Assembly (NCBI RefSeq): GCF_018613715.1
Contig: NZ_JAGGPT010000002.1
Span: 124,001-188,000, forward strand
DNA: 64,000 nt
Direction: 5' to 3'
From: Chryseobacterium sp. ISL-6
Lineage (GTDB): Bacteria > Bacteroidota > Bacteroidia > Flavobacteriales > Weeksellaceae
Within the stretch, counting starts at the first letter, position 1. Each line of letters opens with the position of its first letter. The notes below the pieces were generated by a model that did not search any database, had not been told where the DNA came from, and was given only the letters and a program-made list of their open reading frames with translations. Made by a program: the position numbers and the translations under genes. Shown here in pieces: positions 35,545 to 44,391 of the stretch.

Positions 35545-36099
35545 TTATGATTTTGCAAACCAATTAAAATCCAGACATTCTCGCAGCTGCATTCTACTTC
35601 TTTGTAAAATCTTCCATAAGTTAGTCGTAGAAATATCTAATTCCTGACTCACATCCGGTGCTTTTTTTTCTTGAAGATAATACATTTTTAATGGAATCTT
35701 CCATCTGGAGGGCAGTTCTTCAATACAATTTTCCAAAGTTTTATTAAAGTCCTGATCATCCAAAAGTTCGGATTCCCTGTTTGAAACATTCCAATCGTTC
35801 AGTACATCACTATTTTTCCACGAACCGGTATCATCGAAAAAATGATCAAGCTTAATTTCAGGTTCTGACTTATATTTCTTGCGATAAAAATCAGCAACTT
35901 TTCTTTGAAGAATCGCATTCAGCCATGTAAGTGGCTGGCTTTTTCCTTCAAATGAATCATAGGATGACAACGCCGAAAGAAAAACTTCCTGAACTACATC
36001 CTTCGCATCATCTTTGTCTGAAAGCAGATACATTGCTCTTTTCAAAAGAGATTCTGAGTATTTTTCAACCCAGTTTTTCAGCGCTTCATTTTTTGTCAT
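35545..36099 (-). CDS. ECF RNA polymerase sigma factor
   Basis: A 184-residue sigma-70 family factor of the extracytoplasmic function group. Region 2 is seen as LLKRAMYLLSDKDDAKDVVQEVFLSAL with LTWLNAILQRKVADFYRK, and region 4 as LPSRWKIPLKMYYLQEKKAPDVSQELDISTTNLWKILQRSRMQLREC. ATG 36099 is chosen: upstream in-frame sequence encodes a 46-residue leader unlike sigma factors. The operon continues with anti-sigma, DUF417 and MsrAB. Confidence 0.9.
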   Translation of the reverse strand: MTKNEALKNWVEKYSESLLKRAMYLLSDKDDAKDVVQEVFLSALSSYDSFEGKSQPLTWLNAILQRKVADFYRKKYKSEPEIKLDHFFDDTGSWKNSDVLNDWNVSNRESELLDDQDFNKTLENCIEELPSRWKIPLKMYYLQEKKAPDVSQELDISTTNLWKILQRSRMQLRECLDFNWFAKS

Positions 36100-36253
36100 A
36101 GTAATCTTTATCTTTCCAGATACTAACGAAGATAATAAGTTAAATGTAAAGACACAAAGTTTTATTAGGATAAAGATTCTTCGTGTCTTTTTGATCGACA
36201 CAAAATCGGAAGCACAACTATTTTTTAATACACCCAAACTACACTATCAAATA

Positions 36254-36287
36254 TTTGGTAGAAAATCACTCAAAAATCTTAAATTTG
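36254..36287 (+). promoter_or_regulatory. alaS promoter (-33 TTTG, -7 TAAATTTG)
   Basis: TTTG at 36254-36257 and TAAATTTG at 36280-36287 are separated by 22 bases, close to the Bacteroidota consensus spacing. The alaS ATG follows 37 bases later. This is the best two-part promoter in the window. Confidence 0.65.
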
Positions 36288-36324
36288 CATCTTATCATAA
36301 AAAAGCAAAGCAATACATATACTT

Positions 36325-38928
36325 ATGACATCACAAGAGATACGTCAAAAATTTTTAGATTATTTTAAAAGTAAAGACCACCTTATCGTTCCTTCAGCAC
36401 CTATTGTGTTGAAAGACGACCCTACACTCATGTTCTCTAATTCGGGAATGACTCAATTCAAGGATTTTTTCCTGGGTTATAAAGTACCTACAGCCCCTAG
36501 AATTGCCGATACTCAAAAATGTTTGAGGGTTTCAGGGAAACACAATGATCTGGATGATGTAGGTAGAGATACCTACCACCATACCATGTTTGAAATGTTA
36601 GGAAACTGGTCTTTTGGTGATTATTTTAAAAAAGATGCTATTGCTTTTGCCTGGGAATTGTTGACTGGAGTTTATGGAATTCCTAAAGAAAATTTATATG
36701 TAACTATTTTTGAAGGTGATGCTTCTGAAAATCTTGAAAGAGATCAGGATGCTTATGACTTCTGGAAATCTCACATTTCTGAAGATAGAATTATCAATGG
36801 AAATAAAAAAGATAATTTCTGGGAAATGGGTGAAAGTGGACCATGCGGACCATGTTCAGAAATCCATGTTGACCTTAGAACACCTGAAGAAAAAGCGAGA
36901 GTTTCAGGACTGGAATTAGTAAATAATGACCACCCGCAGGTTGTTGAGGTCTGGAATCTGGTTTTCATGGAATTCAACAGGAAAGCGGATAAAAGCTTAG
37001 AAAAACTCCCACAACAGCATGTTGATACGGGAATGGGATTTGAGCGTCTTTGTATGGCATTACAGGGGAAATCTTCCAACTATGATACAGACGTTTTCAC
37101 TCCGCTTATTGCTAAAGTTGAAGAACTTTCAGGCAAGAAGTATACGGGAATTTTAGAAGACGAAAAAGATATTGCTATCCGTGTGGTGGTAGATCACATC
37201 AGAGCCGTTTCTTTTGCTATTGCAGACGGACAATTACCTTCAAACGGAGGTGCTGGATATGTGATCAGAAGAATTTTAAGAAGAGCGATTTCTTATTCTT
37301 ATCGATTTTTAGGAATGAAAGAACCTTTCCTTTTCGAATTGGTTTCGGTACTTAAAGATCAGATGGGACCTTATTTCCCTGAATTGGAGAAACAAGGAAA
37401 TCTGGTTACCGAAGTAATTAAAAGTGAGGAAGAATCATTCTTAAAAACCATTGAAAGTGGTCTGGTAAGAGTTGAAAGATTGATTCAGCAAACTATCGCT
37501 GACAATTCAAAGGTATTACCTTCCGTTGAGGTTTTTGAATTGTACGACACTTATGGTTTTCCTGACGATTTAACAAGAATTATCGCTGAAGAAAAAGGGC
37601 TGACTATTGATGAGGAAGGATTTAAAGCTGAAATGGCAAAACAAAAGCAACGTTCTAAAAAAGACTCTGCTTCTAAGGTTTACGATTGGGTAGTTTTGGA
37701 AGAAAAGCCTGAAACTTTTGTTGGATACGACGAGCTTGAAGCTGAAACTTATATAACAAGATACCGAAAAGTTGAAAACAAGGATGGCGAATTCTATCAG
37801 GTTGTTTTAAGCAACTCGCCTTTTTATCCTGAAGGAGGTGGACAAATCGGCGATAAAGGTGTTTTAGAAAACGCTACAGAAAGTTTTGAAGTATTAGAAA
37901 CGAAAAAGGAAAATGGATTGATCATTTCACTGATCAACGGTCTTCCAAAAGATGCCGGAGCGGTTTTTTATGCTAAGGTAAATGCTACAGAGAGAAAAAA
38001 TTCTCAGGCAAACCATTCTGTTACTCACCTTTTGCATGAAGCTCTCAGAGAAGTTTTGGGAACTCACGTAGAACAAAAAGGCTCTTATGTAGGACCCGAT
38101 TATTTGCGTTTTGACTTCTCTCATTTCAACAAGATGACAGAAGAAGAATTGGCTGTAATAGAAGAAAAAGTAAATCAAAAGATCAAAGACAGCATTGCTT
38201 TACAGGAGTTTAGAAATATTCCTATCCAGGAAGCGATTGACAAAGGAGCGATGGCTTTATTTGGTGAAAAGTATGGTGACAGCGTGAGAATGATCCAGTT
38301 TGGAAGTTCAAAGGAACTATGTGGTGGAACTCACGTTAAGAATACGAGTGAAATTGGTCATTTCAAGATTACTTCTGAAAATTCTGCAGCTGCAGGGATC
38401 AGGAGAATTGAAGCGATATCTGGAGATAAATCTGCTGAATATTTTAAAAATCTGGAGCAACAGATTACAGAACTTTCTCAATTATTAAAATCGAAAGATG
38501 TTGTAAGATCTATCGAAAAGTTAATCGAAGAAAATACGTCTCTGAAATCTGAAGTTGAATCATTGAAGAAAGAGAAAGCTAAAGGGGAGATTGGTGATTG
38601 GAAAAGTGCTTATGAACAGAAAGGAGATAAGCAATTATTGGTTAAGAAAACTTCGTTAGATGCGGGTTCAGTAAAAGATATTGTTTTCCAGCTGAAAAAA
38701 GAGATCCCAACTTCTGTAACGATCGTTCTTTCCAATGCTGATGATAAACCGATGATCACTGTAGGTGTTTCTGATGACCTGGCTGCTCATTATCAGGCTG
38801 GAGCTATCGTAAAAGAATTAGCTAAAGAGATCCAAGGCGGAGGTGGCGGAAACCCTGGTTTTGCTACGGCTGGTGGGAAAAATCTTGATGGTTTAGAAAA
38901 TGCTTATCAAAAAGCTTTGAATATTTAA
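36325..38928 (+). CDS. alaS: alanine--tRNA ligase
   Basis: An 867-residue class II synthetase, full length for the family. Catalytic domain at 1-450 (SAPIVLKDDPTLMFSNSGMTQFK, RVSGKHNDLDDVG, HHTMFEMLGNWSFGDYF); editing domain with HxxxH in NHSVTHLLHEALR and later CGGTHV (zinc-binding CxxxH region); coiled coil around 715-745; C-terminal DHHA1-like domain with GGGGGNPGFATAGGK. It charges tRNA-Ala and removes mischarged Ser/Gly. A clear promoter precedes it and a strong terminator follows. Confidence 0.97.
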   Translation: MTSQEIRQKFLDYFKSKDHLIVPSAPIVLKDDPTLMFSNSGMTQFKDFFLGYKVPTAPRIADTQKCLRVSGKHNDLDDVGRDTYHHTMFEMLGNWSFGDYFKKDAIAFAWELLTGVYGIPKENLYVTIFEGDASENLERDQDAYDFWKSHISEDRIINGNKKDNFWEMGESGPCGPCSEIHVDLRTPEEKARVSGLELVNNDHPQVVEVWNLVFMEFNRKADKSLEKLPQQHVDTGMGFERLCMALQGKSSNYDTDVFTPLIAKVEELSGKKYTGILEDEKDIAIRVVVDHIRAVSFAIADGQLPSNGGAGYVIRRILRRAISYSYRFLGMKEPFLFELVSVLKDQMGPYFPELEKQGNLVTEVIKSEEESFLKTIESGLVRVERLIQQTIADNSKVLPSVEVFELYDTYGFPDDLTRIIAEEKGLTIDEEGFKAEMAKQKQRSKKDSASKVYDWVVLEEKPETFVGYDELEAETYITRYRKVENKDGEFYQVVLSNSPFYPEGGGQIGDKGVLENATESFEVLETKKENGLIISLINGLPKDAGAVFYAKVNATERKNSQANHSVTHLLHEALREVLGTHVEQKGSYVGPDYLRFDFSHFNKMTEEELAVIEEKVNQKIKDSIALQEFRNIPIQEAIDKGAMALFGEKYGDSVRMIQFGSSKELCGGTHVKNTSEIGHFKITSENSAAAGIRRIEAISGDKSAEYFKNLEQQITELSQLLKSKDVVRSIEKLIEENTSLKSEVESLKKEKAKGEIGDWKSAYEQKGDKQLLVKKTSLDAGSVKDIVFQLKKEIPTSVTIVLSNADDKPMITVGVSDDLAAHYQAGAIVKELAKEIQGGGGGNPGFATAGGKNLDGLENAYQKALNI

Positions 38929-38952
38929 TTTTACAATTAAAATCAAAATATA

Positions 38953-38988
38953 ATAAAGCAGCTGTTTTTTAACAGCTGCTTTATTTTT
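38953..38988 (+). terminator. intrinsic terminator after alaS
   Basis: Arms ATAAAGCAGCTGTT (38953-38966) and AACAGCTGCTTTAT (38971-38984), then TTTT. Confidence 0.9.
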
Positions 38989-39059
38989 GACCGAATATTA
39001 TTTTCTTACATCATTTTGTAACTTTTTTTCAATCGCGTTGTCTTATCTATAAAAAGCTA

Positions 39060-41513
39060 ATGGCAAAATTTTCATCTCTATTATTTTTATTTTTTACGGT
39101 ATTAATTTTCGGTCAGACACAATTGAAGGTATTTGGTAAAACCAATAATAAGCCTATTCAAAATGCGGCGGTCTATTGTGATGATAATCTCCTTGGAAAA
39201 ACCAATCATGAAGGCTTATTATCTTTTAAAACAAAATGTAAAAAAGTAGAAATTCTAGCCAGCAATTTTGAAGATGCTACGGTTGACGTAAAAAAAACGA
39301 TGGAGATATCACTTCAGCCTTTGTCTGAAAAAATGGACAATATCGACAGGGTTGTTATTAATGATAAAAGTGATCCGAGAGCACTAAAAATACTGGATGA
39401 AGTTAATAAGAGAGCTAAAGATAATACTCCGAAGTCTTTAGATTCTTACAGTTTTAAATCATATAGTAAATCTTCTATTGATGTCGATAGAGACTCCGTC
39501 GAAACCTTTAAAAATTTCTTAGCGATAAGAAAAGATTCTCTTTCCAAGGTAGATCATAAGAATTTTAAACAGAAAGAAGGTCAGAAGAAAGATTCGCTGA
39601 TTAACGAAGATTTCCTTAATGCATCCCAGGAAAGTCAGATGTTCCTTTGGGAAAAAGCTACAGAATACAAATATTCTAAGAAGTTTGGCGAAAAAACCAA
39701 TATTATAGACAACAGAATGTCAGGGTTTAAAAATCCAATTTATGAAGCATTGGCAATTAATATTTCGAACTTAGACAGAACCCCGAGACAACTGAGACCG
39801 GAAAACAGGGAATTGTTTAATTTTTATCTTTCTGACACTTTACAGCTTGATGGAAGAAAAACCTATGTCATCAAATTCAAAGAAATTACTGATAAGAAAA
39901 AACAGAATCCAAGAAAATTCAACGGAAAAATATATGTAGATGCGGAAAGTTTTGCATTAAAAAAGTTTGAAAGTGTTAATAAAAAACAGAACGAAGGAAA
40001 CATCGTTTCTGTCTGGAAACCGATTAATAACAAATGGTTTTTAGATTATGAAGACATTAAATTAAAAATGAGCAGCCAAAGCTTTAATACGTCTAAAAAA
40101 GACAGTTTAAAAGAAGGAGAAAAGGTAAAATATAACAAAAAGAGATTTGGCAGCTATCTGTATGTAAAAAACCGATTTTTTGATTTTGAAATCAACGAAG
40201 CGCAGAAAGCATCCGACTTCAAAGGCTACTCTCTTGAAATGAAAAGTTCCGATGGAAGTTTGCTTCAGAAATACAGAACCGACAGTCTTACTACAAGAGA
40301 AAGTGCTACCTATGCTAAAATCGATAGTTTTGTTCAAAAGCATGATTTTGAAAAGAAACTAGGTTTTTTAACACAGTTAATGAGAGGAAATCTGCGTTAC
40401 AAAATGATTGATTTTGATCTTACTAAATTTTTGAGTTATGACAAGTACCAGGGTTTACGTTTGGGAGCAGGTCTAAAACTCAACGAAAAATTCAACAAAA
40501 CATTTTCTCCTGATGGATATGTCGGATATGGTTTTAAAGATCACCACTGGAAATATGGATTAGGCCTGGATGTGAAATTATCCCACAAAAGGACATCTGT
40601 TTTCCGTATTGATTATGTAGATGATGTCTTTGCAGCGGGTAGATTTAGCAACAATATGTGGGATATGATGATGAAAGTTTCAGATATCAATTTAGATCTT
40701 CATAACGAAACTTTTTATAAAAGCCAAAAATGGGGAGCTTCATTTCTTTATGATATTTCAAATTCATTAAGCATGAAAATTGCTGTAAATAAAGAAAAAC
40801 AACAGGCTCTTTTCGACTATCAGTATAAAAATCTGGGTAATAGCTTTGACAATGTAAGTACAACATTATCTTTAAAATATGCTCCCAACGACAAAAACAT
40901 CATGACTCCCAGTGGAAAATACACCTATGAAAAAAGTTACCCTCAGTTTTTTGTAAATTATGAAAAAGGATTTGATGCTTTAGGTGGAGATCTGGATTAT
41001 CACCGGTTAGACGCGTTGATTATTCACCAGTTCAGATCTAAATTAGGATATACCAACATTAAACTTTTCGGGGGAATATCCTCGGGAACTGCTCCTATCT
41101 GGAAGAATTTTGAAATAGCCGGGCAAAAAGATCAAAATTCTGACAAGTGGTATTCAAATATTAATACTCCATCTAATTTAGGATTTACAACAATGCCTTC
41201 AGGGACTTTCTTTGCGGATAAATTTGTTGCATTTAAAATTTCCCAATATCTGCCATTCCGATTCAAAACTTTAGGTACAAAGTATTCCAACATAGAAATT
41301 GAATATCAATCTGCTATAGGAAACTTTAAAAACAGAGGTGACCATCAGTTTGATTTTCAGGTACTCGATCATTATTATCAGGAAGTTGGATTTATCTGGA
41401 ACAGATTTTTGGGCACAAGTTTCGGTGTAGGACTATCCTACAGATTAGGACATTATCAAACATCTCAATTTAAAGACAACTTTGGCATAAAGATAAAATT
41501 AAGTATCCTTTAA
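39060..41513 (+). CDS. DUF5686 family outer-membrane protein, copy 1
   Basis: An 817-residue protein. A signal peptide (about residues 1-19) precedes a carboxypeptidase-regulatory-like beta-sandwich (about 20-90: VFGKTNNKPIQNAAVYCDDN). The DUF5686 core follows, with SDPRALKILDEVNKRAKDN, SLDSYSFKSYSK and DTLQLDGRKTYVIKFKE, then a C-terminal half of alternating strands typical of a beta-barrel, ending KIKLSIL. Likely an outer-membrane protein; the role is unknown. The adjacent gene is a paralog. Confidence 0.85.
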   Translation: MAKFSSLLFLFFTVLIFGQTQLKVFGKTNNKPIQNAAVYCDDNLLGKTNHEGLLSFKTKCKKVEILASNFEDATVDVKKTMEISLQPLSEKMDNIDRVVINDKSDPRALKILDEVNKRAKDNTPKSLDSYSFKSYSKSSIDVDRDSVETFKNFLAIRKDSLSKVDHKNFKQKEGQKKDSLINEDFLNASQESQMFLWEKATEYKYSKKFGEKTNIIDNRMSGFKNPIYEALAINISNLDRTPRQLRPENRELFNFYLSDTLQLDGRKTYVIKFKEITDKKKQNPRKFNGKIYVDAESFALKKFESVNKKQNEGNIVSVWKPINNKWFLDYEDIKLKMSSQSFNTSKKDSLKEGEKVKYNKKRFGSYLYVKNRFFDFEINEAQKASDFKGYSLEMKSSDGSLLQKYRTDSLTTRESATYAKIDSFVQKHDFEKKLGFLTQLMRGNLRYKMIDFDLTKFLSYDKYQGLRLGAGLKLNEKFNKTFSPDGYVGYGFKDHHWKYGLGLDVKLSHKRTSVFRIDYVDDVFAAGRFSNNMWDMMMKVSDINLDLHNETFYKSQKWGASFLYDISNSLSMKIAVNKEKQQALFDYQYKNLGNSFDNVSTTLSLKYAPNDKNIMTPSGKYTYEKSYPQFFVNYEKGFDALGGDLDYHRLDALIIHQFRSKLGYTNIKLFGGISSGTAPIWKNFEIAGQKDQNSDKWYSNINTPSNLGFTTMPSGTFFADKFVAFKISQYLPFRFKTLGTKYSNIEIEYQSAIGNFKNRGDHQFDFQVLDHYYQEVGFIWNRFLGTSFGVGLSYRLGHYQTSQFKDNFGIKIKLSIL

Positions 41514-41548
41514 AATATTTAAATAGCAATATTTTATAGATAATAATA

Positions 41549-41580
41549 AAAACTCCCAAAAATTTTGGGAGTTTTTATTT
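41549..41580 (+). terminator. intrinsic terminator between DUF5686 genes
   Basis: Arms AAAACTCCCAAAA (41549-41561) and TTTTGGGAGTTTT (41563-41575) and a T-rich tail. The two paralogs therefore have separate transcripts. Confidence 0.88.
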
Positions 41581-41695
41581 TGCTATAACCTGTATAATAT
41601 TATTTAGTTGCATTTCTACTAAAACAGTCCTGTAAATCAAGATGAAAATTATATTAATAACTATAACAAAACTTTTTCGGAACAAGAAATATCAT

Positions 41696-41703
41696 TAATT
41701 TTG
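41696..41703 (+). promoter_or_regulatory. -7 box TAATTTTG of second DUF5686 gene
   Basis: TAATTTTG matches TAnnTTTG and overlaps an in-frame TTG at 41701, excluding that codon as the start. The ATG at 41719 lies 15 bases after the box. Confidence 0.6.
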
Positions 41704-41718
41704 GATTACATTTATTTC

Positions 41719-44133
41719 ATGAAAAGGGTTCTATTTATTATATTTTTCTGGACGTTTATTTTTGGTTACTCACAATCAAAAATCCAGGTCATAGACGAAG
41801 TAGACAAACTCCCTATTTCCAATGCAAAAGTATTTTGTGACAATAAGCTTCTGGGAGAAACAGACTCAAAGGGTACCTTTGAATTTAAAACTAAATGCAA
41901 GAGTGTCGAAATTCAGGCAAATCACTACCAGAATGAGATTGCTTTGGTAGAAGATCGTATGCAGGTTTCACTTCTTAAAACTTCTTCAAAAACTACGGCT
42001 ATTGAAACCGTTATTCTACAAGACAAGAGTGATCCGAGAGCATTGGAAATCCTTAATAAGGTCAATAAATATTTCAAAGACAATTCTCCGAAAAGTCTAA
42101 GTTCCTATGCTTACAAATCCTACGAGAAGGTCTCTTTGGATATTGATGAAGACAGCATTTCTCAGTTTAATGAATTTTTTAATGACACCAATTTTTTTAA
42201 AAAGAAAAGGGAGAAAGATTCATTGAACAACATTTCTGCAAGAAAGATATTCTCAAAAAGCAAACTGTTCCTTTGGGAAAGGGCTCAGGAATTTATGTAT
42301 TCAAAAAAATATGGGGAGAAGATCAATATTCTGGATAACAGGATCTCAGGGCTTAAGCAACCTATTTATGAAATGATCGCCCTACAACAAAGTAACAGGG
42401 ACCGCATTCCGAATCAGATCAAACAGGAAAACAGAGGTTTATACAGGTATTTTCTTACTGATACGATCGAATTGGATGGCAGAAAGAATTTTGTGATCCG
42501 TTTTCGTGAAGTGAATTATAAAAAATCGGATAAAAAGCGAAAGTATAACGGAGCAATTTATGTAGATACCGAAACATATGGTATTAAGAAAATTGAAAAT
42601 ATCAGTAAAAATAAAAACGATGGGATTATTACGAGTACATGGGTCTTCTATAATAACAAGTGGTTTTTAGCTCATGAAAAGGTAAAACTTCGAATGAGTA
42701 AAATGGCGATGAAAGATGAAGGTAAAGAAAATGATGATAATGATTCCCTCAAAAAATCTAAAAATAGTTTTGGAACGTATGCTTTTCTGACTTCAAAATA
42801 TTTCGACTTCAACTCTCCTATTGAGGAAAATTCCAAAGATTTTAAAGGTTATACTTTCTCTGTAAAAAATTCTGACGGAACATCATTGGATCAATACAGG
42901 ACAGATTCTTTAACAGAACGGGAAAGAAATACTTATACGACGATAGACAGCCTGGGGAAAATTTATAATATCGATAACAAAGCGAAAATACTAACAGGAC
43001 TTATCAATGGGCAAATTAGAGTTGGTATTGTTGATTTTGCGGTGGACGAAATTGTAAATTATAACTTGTATGAAGGTTTCAGACTGGGCTTAAAAGCTAA
43101 ATTGAACGAAACTTTTAATCCTTATTTTTCTCCGGATTATTATTTTGCCTATGGATTCAAGGATGATAAATGGAAATACGGAATTGGTCTTGATATGAAG
43201 ACCACATTGGAAAAAAACTCATTTTTCAGAATTGAATACTACAATGATGTAACAGCCTCTGGCGAATTCTACAGAAGGCTCTGGAATTTCAAAATGAGAA
43301 TGATGAATTACGGGAACAACCTTAATAATGACAGGTATTATCATTTTAGAGGAGCTTCCCTATCTTACTTAAATGACGTCACCAATGGTCTTACCCTGGT
43401 TTTTGCCGCGAGAAGAAATTTTGAGCAGGCCATGTTCGATTATCAATTCAGAAATAGCGGTTCCTCGTTTGAAAATTTCAATACTTTATTTACCTTAAAG
43501 TTTTCTCCGAATTCCACGAATATTATGACGCCTCAAGGCAAATCTATTATCGATCAGAAATATCCTGAACTTTATTTTAATTATGAACAGAGTTATAAAG
43601 TTTTAGGTGGTGACTTCAATTACACCCGTTTTGATGCGCTTTTTGTTCACAACTTTAAAACTGTTTTAGGAACAACTGGCGTAAGGTTATATGGTGGATT
43701 GGTTTTGGGAGAAGCTCCGATCTGGAAAAATTTCACCATGAATGGTCTTGCCTCTCCGAGCAGAGATATCAATTTTAACCTTACTTCATATCTGGGCTTT
43801 GCCACATTGGAAGGTGGAAAATATTACAACGATAAATTTATTGCCTATTACTTTACCCATAAACTTCCGTTTTATTTAAAAAGTATCGGACAAAATGTTT
43901 CCAGTTTCGACTTTGTATTAAGAGGAACTATCGGAGATATGAAACATCCTGAATATCATGATTTCAGATTCAAAAAGCTGGACCATTTGTATCAGGAAGT
44001 AGGTTTGGAATGGAATAACTTCCTTTCGAGTTATTTTAATTTAGGAGTATTTTATAGAGTTGGATATTATACAACTTCCAATTTTAAGCAAAATTTTGCG
44101 GTACAGTTTAAATTAAAGCTATTGGAATTTTAA
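41719..44133 (+). CDS. DUF5686 family outer-membrane protein, copy 2
   Basis: An 804-residue paralog of the preceding gene with the same order: signal peptide (KRVLFIIFFWTFIFGYSQ), carboxypeptidase-regulatory-like domain (LPISNAKVFCDNKLLGETDS), DUF5686 core (SDPRALEILNKVNKYFKDN, ENRGLYRYFLTDTIELDGRK), barrel-like C-terminus ending in FKLKLLEF. ATG 41719 is selected from the promoter overlap. Both copies keep similar blocks but differ in loops, so they may have different roles. The small unknown gene and M28 peptidase follow closely. Confidence 0.85.
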   Translation: MKRVLFIIFFWTFIFGYSQSKIQVIDEVDKLPISNAKVFCDNKLLGETDSKGTFEFKTKCKSVEIQANHYQNEIALVEDRMQVSLLKTSSKTTAIETVILQDKSDPRALEILNKVNKYFKDNSPKSLSSYAYKSYEKVSLDIDEDSISQFNEFFNDTNFFKKKREKDSLNNISARKIFSKSKLFLWERAQEFMYSKKYGEKINILDNRISGLKQPIYEMIALQQSNRDRIPNQIKQENRGLYRYFLTDTIELDGRKNFVIRFREVNYKKSDKKRKYNGAIYVDTETYGIKKIENISKNKNDGIITSTWVFYNNKWFLAHEKVKLRMSKMAMKDEGKENDDNDSLKKSKNSFGTYAFLTSKYFDFNSPIEENSKDFKGYTFSVKNSDGTSLDQYRTDSLTERERNTYTTIDSLGKIYNIDNKAKILTGLINGQIRVGIVDFAVDEIVNYNLYEGFRLGLKAKLNETFNPYFSPDYYFAYGFKDDKWKYGIGLDMKTTLEKNSFFRIEYYNDVTASGEFYRRLWNFKMRMMNYGNNLNNDRYYHFRGASLSYLNDVTNGLTLVFAARRNFEQAMFDYQFRNSGSSFENFNTLFTLKFSPNSTNIMTPQGKSIIDQKYPELYFNYEQSYKVLGGDFNYTRFDALFVHNFKTVLGTTGVRLYGGLVLGEAPIWKNFTMNGLASPSRDINFNLTSYLGFATLEGGKYYNDKFIAYYFTHKLPFYLKSIGQNVSSFDFVLRGTIGDMKHPEYHDFRFKKLDHLYQEVGLEWNNFLSSYFNLGVFYRVGYYTTSNFKQNFAVQFKLKLLEF

Positions 44134-44143
44134 TAATTAAGAC

Positions 44144-44380
44144 ATGAAAAAAATAGAAATAAAAGCAGACGATTTTTTTGAGTTATTACGATTAAAAGAC
44201 GTTTCTATGTGGGAGATATTCTTACAAATGATCGATGGAGAAGAAAAAGAAATCATTTTTATCGACCGTGAAGAAAAGGTCTTATTTAACTATATTCTAC
44301 CTGCAGAAAAAGAGAAACTGGAAGAGGACAGAAAAGAATTTTCGAAGCAGTTTTCTGAGAAATTATCCAATCTGAATTAA
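44144..44380 (+). CDS. small hypothetical protein (78 aa)
   Basis: A 78-residue charged protein that I do not recognise. It has no signal peptide or membrane helix; the C-terminal half is predicted helical and rich in Lys and Glu (AEKEKLEEDRKEFSKQF). It lies 10 bases after DUF5686 copy 2 and 11 bases before the M28 peptidase gene on the same strand, and its spacing and codon use fit a real gene. Confidence 0.65.
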   Translation: MKKIEIKADDFFELLRLKDVSMWEIFLQMIDGEEKEIIFIDREEKVLFNYILPAEKEKLEEDRKEFSKQFSEKLSNLN

Positions 44381-44391
44381 CATTAAAAGTT

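Noticed and set aside
36100..36237. Possible 46-residue N-terminal extension of the ECF sigma factor
   Set aside because: The extension is basic and hydrophobic with no sigma-like features, while ATG 36099 gives a normal sigma region 2 start.
36014..36328. 104-residue plus-strand frame before alaS
   Set aside because: It overlaps the alaS promoter and runs antisense to the start of the sigma gene.
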